NCBI GenBank assembly: GCA_945865855.1
Contig: CAMBES010000051.1
Coordinates: 1 to 9,497, forward strand
Source: Rhizobium sp. Q54
GTDB lineage: Bacteria > Pseudomonadota > Alphaproteobacteria > Rickettsiales > UBA1997
Direction: 5' to 3'
DNA: 9,497 nt
The notes beneath the pieces were generated by a model. It saw only the letters and a list, made by a program, of their open reading frames with translations, did not search any database and had not been told where the DNA came from. Of this stretch, positions 5,829 to 9,497 are shown piece after piece. The first letter of the stretch is position 1. Each line of letters opens with the position of its first letter. The translations under genes were made by a program, and so were the position numbers.

Positions 5829-6974
5829 TTATAAATTTTTAAGAGTTTCGGTTAAGGCTTTTGCAAGTTTTTTGATCTGTATTTTTTTGTGCTCAGAGGA
5901 GAAAGTAATACGTAAACGTGCTTTATTTTTCTCAACCGTAGGTGGTCTGATGGCAGAGATTAGAAAGCCTAGCTCTTCAATTTTTGCAGCAATTTTTATG
6001 ACTCTCGAACTGTCGCCGAGAATTATTGGAACGATTGCGGTTTCGGGCTTTGGCAGATTCATTAAATGGCAAAAATACTCAGCATTTTTCAGAACTTTTT
6101 TCCCGATATTTTTCTTTTCGATTATTTTTAGCGAGGCGATTGCAGCGGCTAAAATGGACGGAGGAAGAGCAGTAGAGTAGATTACTGGCTTGGCGAAAAG
6201 ACGAAGATAATCGATTAAAGCTTGCTCGCCAGCAACGTAGCCTCCGAGTGCACCAACAGCTTTGGAGAGAGTGCCAAGTTTGATCTCTGGCCTAGCAGAG
6301 TTTTGATTTTGCAAGCAAGAATCTAGAGGCTTCAACTTCGCTCTACTAGAAACAGGAAGTGGGGGAAGAAATAAATCGTGGGCAGCATCTGAAACTAAAA
6401 TCGCGTTAAATTCCTCCGCAAGTTTCAATAATTCTTCGATCTTTCCCAAGTCTCCATCCATTGAAAACACGGTCTCGGTGAGTATTAAACATTTCTTAAA
6501 CTTGCCGCGATTCTCCAGCAAAATCCTTCGTGCGTGAGCAATATCATTATGCAAAAAACGGATTAATTTCGCGCCAGAAAGCTTCACGCCGTCAATTAAG
6601 CTCGAGTGAATTAGGCGATCGGCAACAATTAGATCACCTTCACAAACAAGTGCAGGAATAACGCCAATCGAGCAGGCATAACCGGAAGAAAAAACGATTG
6701 AATCGTCACATTTTTTTATCCGCGCGATTTGTTTTTCTAATTTTGTGTAGAGCGAATTATTTCCACTAATGTAGCGCGAACCACCCGATCCGATTCCATA
6801 TTTATTAATCGCGTCACTAGCCGCTTTTTTCACCGCGGCATTTTGCGACAGGCCAAAATAATCATTAGAAGCAAAAGAGATTAGGTTCTTGTAGGCAACG
6901 TCGGCCTCTACCATTTTGCGGTAAAGATTTTTTTCTTTGAGAGATTCGACCGCCTCGGCGTAAATTTTTTTCAC
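5829..6974 (-). CDS. bioF: 8-amino-7-oxononanoate synthase (7-keto-8-aminopelargonate synthase)
   Basis: BioF is a PLP-dependent alpha-oxoamine synthase that condenses L-alanine with pimeloyl thioester in biotin synthesis. With the GTG start at 6974 the protein has 381 residues, close to the usual 380-390, and begins at the family-typical YAEAVESLKEKN. An upstream TTG at 7043 would add a hydrophobic 23-residue leader that BioF does not have. Using GTG numbering, the PLP lysine is K238 in GTLSKAVGALGGYVAG. D196 and H199 form DAAH, H123 (RLIHSSL) stacks on PLP, and S170 lies in FSMDGD. FASNDYFGLS and GSGGSRYISGN are standard. The loop from the DAAH His to the PLP Lys spans 39 residues rather than about 29 in E. 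coli BioF and lacks the usual Gly-rich stretch. Related 5-aminolevulinate or KBL enzymes fit less well. No other biotin gene is nearby, and the GTG has no clear ribosome site. Confidence 0.88.
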   Translation of the reverse strand: MKKIYAEAVESLKEKNLYRKMVEADVAYKNLISFASNDYFGLSQNAAVKKAASDAINKYGIGSGGSRYISGNNSLYTKLEKQIARIKKCDDSIVFSSGYACSIGVIPALVCEGDLIVADRLIHSSLIDGVKLSGAKLIRFLHNDIAHARRILLENRGKFKKCLILTETVFSMDGDLGKIEELLKLAEEFNAILVSDAAHDLFLPPLPVSSRAKLKPLDSCLQNQNSARPEIKLGTLSKAVGALGGYVAGEQALIDYLRLFAKPVIYSTALPPSILAAAIASLKIIEKKNIGKKVLKNAEYFCHLMNLPKPETAIVPIILGDSSRVIKIAAKIEELGFLISAIRPPTVEKNKARLRITFSSEHKKIQIKKLAKALTETLKNL

Positions 6975-7005
6975 CGTTAGAAAAATTGGAAGAATTAGAA
7001 GAATA

Positions 7006-7053
7006 TTAAATTGCTCGCTCCTTAGTAATGTTATCACCCACAAAACTAGACAT
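7006..7053 (-). other. possible 15-residue leader-like frame ahead of bioF
   Basis: ATG at 7053 opens a frame reading MSSFVGDNITKERAI and stops 31 bases before the bioF GTG. Its ATG overlaps the stop of the preceding mini-frame (TAATG). Within it AAGGAG (7018-7023, minus strand) resembles a ribosome site, but no standard start codon lies at the right distance. A real peptide, a leader for bioF or plain chance are all possible. Confidence 0.2.
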
Positions 7054-7100
7054 TATTTTCCCGAATTCAGAGCATCTTGAATTTTCCTAAAAGTAATCAT
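7053..7100 (-). other. possible 15-residue frame directly after tolQ
   Basis: ATG at 7100, 4 bases after the tolQ stop, opens a frame reading MITFRKIQDALNSGK and ends at 7053. The spacing to tolQ and the one-base overlap with the next mini-frame look operon-like. The peptide does not resemble TolR or any family I know. It could be a decayed gene start or chance. Confidence 0.2.
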
Positions 7101-7108
7101 CTGATTAC
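7093..7108. repeat. inverted repeat covering the tolQ stop codon
   Basis: GTAATC and GATTAC form a perfect 6-bp stem around a 4-base loop. The repeat includes the tolQ stop (7105-7107) and the ATG of the mini-frame at 7100. A T-run or GC-rich stem is absent, so termination is unlikely. In the mRNA it could hide that ATG. Confidence 0.4.
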
Positions 7109-7815
7109 CTATCCAACTCTTTCGACAAAAGATTCAGTATTTGAATCGAAAAATTTTGTGCGCGTTCGTTGAAGTAGTTAATTTTCGCACTAAAAATATT
7201 GTAGAAAAAAACTGCAGGAATTGCGGCAAATAAACCAACCGCAGTAGCAAGCAAAGCCTCGGCAATTCCTGGCGCAACTACAGCAAGACTGGTATTTTTG
7301 CTCGCGGCGATTCCTTGAAATGAACTCATAATTCCCCACACCGTACCAAACAAACCTACGAACGGCGCAGACGAACCAACGATCGCCAAAAAGTTCAAAC
7401 CACTTTCTAACTTCTGCATCGATTGATTTACCGCCACTTGCATCATGCTTGTTAAACGATCTTTGAGTGAAGATTTTCTGTCCTCACCACTCGCCATAAT
7501 TTGCTTAATATTGCTCGCCTTCCACTCGGTGATGCAATTAACAAAAACGCGCGCCAATGGGTGATTGTCATGCTCTTTAGCTTGGGCATAAATCACCTCC
7601 AAAGTTTCACCACTTTCGAACAAACCTTCAAAATGATCAGAGCGACTAAGCAGAATTCTAAACTTGATCAACTTGTCAAAAATAATCTTCCACGACCAAA
7701 GAGAGGCGGCGACAAGCATTAACATCACCATTTGCACGACGATGTCAGCATGGGCGATTAAATTAATGAGTGAGAAAGATGTAAATTTGTCCATGTTATT
7801 CAAATAAATCGGCAT
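7105..7815 (-). CDS. tolQ: TolQ, proton-channel subunit of the Tol-Pal system
   Basis: TolQ forms, with TolR, the inner-membrane proton-driven motor that energises TolA and Pal during outer-membrane constriction at division. The 236 residues fit the family. The first hydrophobic helix is at about 24-46, then a cytoplasmic loop, then two further helices at about 140-165 and 178-208. The signature GLFGTVWGIMSSF (154-166) and PGIAEALLATAVGLFAAIPAV (182-202) are the channel segments, with T158 and T191 at the conserved Thr positions. The block favours TolQ over ExbB or MotA. The first ATG (7815) and a second at residue 8 (7794) are both possible starts; neither has a clear ribosome site. Unusually, no tolR follows: the next gene is bioF after a gap holding two tiny frames. 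ftsK, another division gene, lies upstream on the same strand. Confidence 0.93.
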   Translation of the reverse strand: MPIYLNNMDKFTSFSLINLIAHADIVVQMVMLMLVAASLWSWKIIFDKLIKFRILLSRSDHFEGLFESGETLEVIYAQAKEHDNHPLARVFVNCITEWKASNIKQIMASGEDRKSSLKDRLTSMMQVAVNQSMQKLESGLNFLAIVGSSAPFVGLFGTVWGIMSSFQGIAASKNTSLAVVAPGIAEALLATAVGLFAAIPAVFFYNIFSAKINYFNERAQNFSIQILNLLSKELDR

Positions 7816-7991
7816 AAGTGCCGGTTGTAACGCAAATTATTTCGCTGCCATTCAGTGACCAATAAAAGGATAAACAGTCTGACTCAACGTGTAAATCTCG
7901 CAGATGTTTTAATTAACAAAAAAGTTTGTGATCGCGATATTTAAGTTTGTGCAAATTAGTTCCGCTCTCTCATTTTAAGAAATAAGGTTTT
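7816..7991. other. 176-base gap between ftsK and tolQ
   Basis: This gap follows the ftsK stop and precedes the tolQ start on the minus strand. It should hold the tolQ promoter, unless tolQ is read from ftsK. The best minus-strand candidate is a TTGAGT with TATTGG 17 bases on, which is weak. It also holds the repeat element at 7922-7951 and a palindromic TTAATTAA near 7910. No gene or Rho-independent terminator is seen. Confidence 0.5.
7922..7951. repeat. 9-bp direct repeat flanking a palindrome
   Basis: AAGTTTGTG occurs at 7922-7930 and again at 7943-7951, a period of 21 bases, which is two helical turns. The 12 bases between contain the perfect palindrome ATCGCGAT (7931-7938). The element is about 110 bases upstream of tolQ and 40 bases beyond the ftsK stop. 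Same-face spacing with a central palindrome is what a protein-binding site would look like. I do not recognise it as a known regulator box. Confidence 0.5.
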
Positions 7992-9497
7992 TTACTCCTC
8001 AATTACTTCGCGTTTTCCAGAGATATTTGGTGCAGAGATTATGCCCTCCTCTTCCATTTTTTCGATCAGTGTGGCAGCACGATTATAGCCAATGCGCAGC
8101 TGACGTTGCACGTAGCTTATTGAAGGTTTTTTGTCTCGACGCACGATCATTACGGCTTTTTTGTAGAGGCTTTCGTCGCTAACAGCGCCACCGCCAAAAT
8201 CATCACCCTCGCCAGAATCAGAAGAAATTGGGATCGGCACTTCGAAGGAAATTTTTTCGTTATCAGAAAATTCGCTGAGGTCCTGATTCTTAATGAAGTT
8301 CACAACATTTTCGATTTCGGTATCGGAACAAAACGGGCCGTGAACACGAATCATTTTACTGCCGCCAGACATGTAAATCATGTCGCCATGACCAAGCAAT
8401 TGTTCAGCGCCTTGTGCGCCTAAAATAGTTCTGCTGTCGATTCTGGAAGTAACTTGGAATGAAATTCTGGTTGGAAAATTCGCTTTGATGATGCCAGTAA
8501 TTACGTCAACCGAAGGACGCTGCGTTGCCATGATGATATGTATCCCTGCAGCACGCGCCATCTGGGCTAAGCGCTGTACAGAATTTTCAATTTCCTTGCC
8601 AGCAACAAGCATTAAATCAGCCATTTCATCGACGATAACCACAATGAAAGGAAGTTTTTTTGGCTCAAATTCTATCTCTTCAATGATCGGCTGGCCGTTA
8701 CTTGGATCGTATCCGGTATGAACTTTACGCACTAACTTTTCATTGCCGAGCGCCGCCTTTTCGGCCTTCTCATTATAGCCGGCGATGTTGCGCACAGAGA
8801 AGCTCGACATTAAACGGTAACGCTCTTCCATCTCAGCAACAACCCACTTGAGCGCAATAATTGCCTTGCCTGGCTCAGTTACAACTGGCGAAAGTAAATG
8901 TGGAATTCCGTCGTAAATCGAGAGCTCGAGCATCTTCGGATCAATCATGATGAATTTACATTCGTCTGGGCGAAGTTTGAAAAGTAGCGATAAAATCATC
9001 ACGTTTAAGCCGACAGATTTTCCTGAGCCAGTAGTTCCTGCGATCAATAAATGTGGCATACGCGCTAGGTCAGCGATCATCGTATCGCCAGCGATATCTT
9101 TGCCCAAAATTATCGGCAAAGAATCTTGTGAAAACTTGTAATCCTTAGACTCGAGCAGCTCGCGCAAAAAAATCATTTCGCGTTTTGGATTTGGCAGTTC
9201 AATACCGAGCGAAGTTTTTCCAGGCACTACAGCAATCCGCGCTGAAACCGCACTCATCGATCTAGAGATATCGTCAGAAAGACCAATAACCCGCGAAGCT
9301 TTGGTACCAGCGGCTGGCTCGAATTCGTGAAGTGTAACAATCGGCCCAACTTTTGCGGCCAATGCAGTTCCGTAGACGCCAAAATCTTCCAAAACTTTGA
9401 TCAACATTTTGCTCTGGGCCTCAACAAGTTCGCGACTAGTTTTCTTGTCGCGATTCTCGCTAGAGCGATCAGTAAGTAGATCTGGGGCTGGAAGTTC
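7992..9497 (-). CDS. ftsK: DNA translocase FtsK, C-terminal motor part (5' end outside window)
   Basis: FtsK couples division to chromosome segregation by pumping DNA at the septum and activating XerCD at dif. The frame is open to the window edge and 501 residues are visible: part of the linker, the alpha-beta motor and the gamma domain. In visible numbering, Walker A is GTTGSGKS at 154-161, and Walker B is FIVVIVDEMADL with D290 and E291. FtsK-specific blocks are MIDPKMLELSIYDGIPHLL (184-202) and MATQRPSVDVITGIIKANFPTR (323-344). A Gly/Asp-rich hinge at 426-439 leads to the winged-helix gamma domain (440-501), which reads polar KOPS-type sequences in characterised FtsK proteins. The ATG at 9407 is internal, not the start. 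The membrane domain is not visible, so an SpoIIIE or FtsK-like name cannot be formally excluded, but the division role is standard for proteobacteria. Confidence 0.96.
   Translation of the reverse strand, partial: ELPAPDLLTDRSSENRDKKTSRELVEAQSKMLIKVLEDFGVYGTALAAKVGPIVTLHEFEPAAGTKASRVIGLSDDISRSMSAVSARIAVVPGKTSLGIELPNPKREMIFLRELLESKDYKFSQDSLPIILGKDIAGDTMIADLARMPHLLIAGTTGSGKSVGLNVMILSLLFKLRPDECKFIMIDPKMLELSIYDGIPHLLSPVVTEPGKAIIALKWVVAEMEERYRLMSSFSVRNIAGYNEKAEKAALGNEKLVRKVHTGYDPSNGQPIIEEIEFEPKKLPFIVVIVDEMADLMLVAGKEIENSVQRLAQMARAAGIHIIMATQRPSVDVITGIIKANFPTRISFQVTSRIDSRTILGAQGAEQLLGHGDMIYMSGGSKMIRVHGPFCSDTEIENVVNFIKNQDLSEFSDNEKISFEVPIPISSDSGEGDDFGGGAVSDESLYKKAVMIVRRDKKPSISYVQRQLRIGYNRAATLIEKMEEEGIISAPNISGKREVIEE

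Noticed and set aside
5872..6180. 102-residue plus-strand frame opposite bioF
   Set aside because: It is the complement of a well-supported gene, has no recognisable domain, and no promoter or ribosome site was seen.
6975..7043. BioF extended upstream to the TTG at 7043, with a signal-like leader
   Set aside because: BioF is cytoplasmic and lacks such a leader; the GTG at 6974 restores family length. The hydrophobic stretch comes from AT-rich spacer.
7053..7104. Remnant of tolR after tolQ
   Set aside because: No TolR/ExbD helix or conserved Asp segment can be read in any frame; the gap is too short and the peptides do not match.
8485..8721. Plus-strand frame inside ftsK
   Set aside because: It is a shadow of the conserved FtsK motor sequence, including the Walker B region.
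1..9497. CRISPR array, tRNA, insertion sequence, defence or phage module
   Set aside because: Reading both strands showed no repeat-spacer pattern, no tRNA-like cloverleaf or CCA end, no transposase and no defence-family protein; the genes are metabolic, respiratory or division-related.

Overview
The window looks like a chromosomal stretch of an AT-rich alphaproteobacterium. The evidence is a cbb3 oxidase operon in the order ccoN-ccoO-ccoQ-ccoP, a DUF3750 membrane-anchored protein, a BioF with an alphaproteobacterial PLP-site context, TolQ and FtsK. A host-associated or Rickettsiales-like relative is possible but cannot be settled from this sequence alone. No RNA gene, insertion sequence, CRISPR array, phage gene or defence system was seen.

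Layout. Plus strand, 1-2390: the 3' part of ccoN, then complete ccoO, ccoQ and ccoP, packed with overlaps or a 1-base gap. They encode a high-affinity terminal oxidase that passes electrons from cytochrome c through the haems of CcoP and CcoO to the haem b3-CuB site of CcoN. Plus strand, 2507-4617: a two-gene methionine module. It holds a MetA-family homoserine O-acyltransferase whose residue 111 is Glu, which predicts acetyl-CoA use, and a PLP enzyme resembling Bacillus MetI (cystathionine gamma-synthase / O-acetylhomoserine thiolyase). Together they would take homoserine to cystathionine or directly to homocysteine. metA has the only strong Shine-Dalgarno in the window correctly placed before a start codon, and its arginine codons differ from those of ccoO, so lateral acquisition is a reasonable hypothesis.

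Minus strand, 9497-4746: the C-terminal 501 residues of FtsK (DNA translocase), then tolQ (Tol-Pal energising subunit), bioF (7-keto-8-aminopelargonate synthase, biotin pathway) and a DUF3750 protein. No tolR follows tolQ. The tolQ-bioF gap instead holds an inverted repeat and two abutting 15-codon reading frames. The metI and DUF3750 genes converge on a 128-base spacer. The 294-base gap between bioF and DUF3750 and the 176-base gap between ftsK and tolQ hold small repeats but no convincing gene.

The points most worth checking are the origin and chemistry of the metA-metI pair, the separation of tolQ from tolR, the lengthened active-site loop of BioF, and the repeat-palindrome-repeat element between ftsK and tolQ. 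No wholly new system can be supported from this window.
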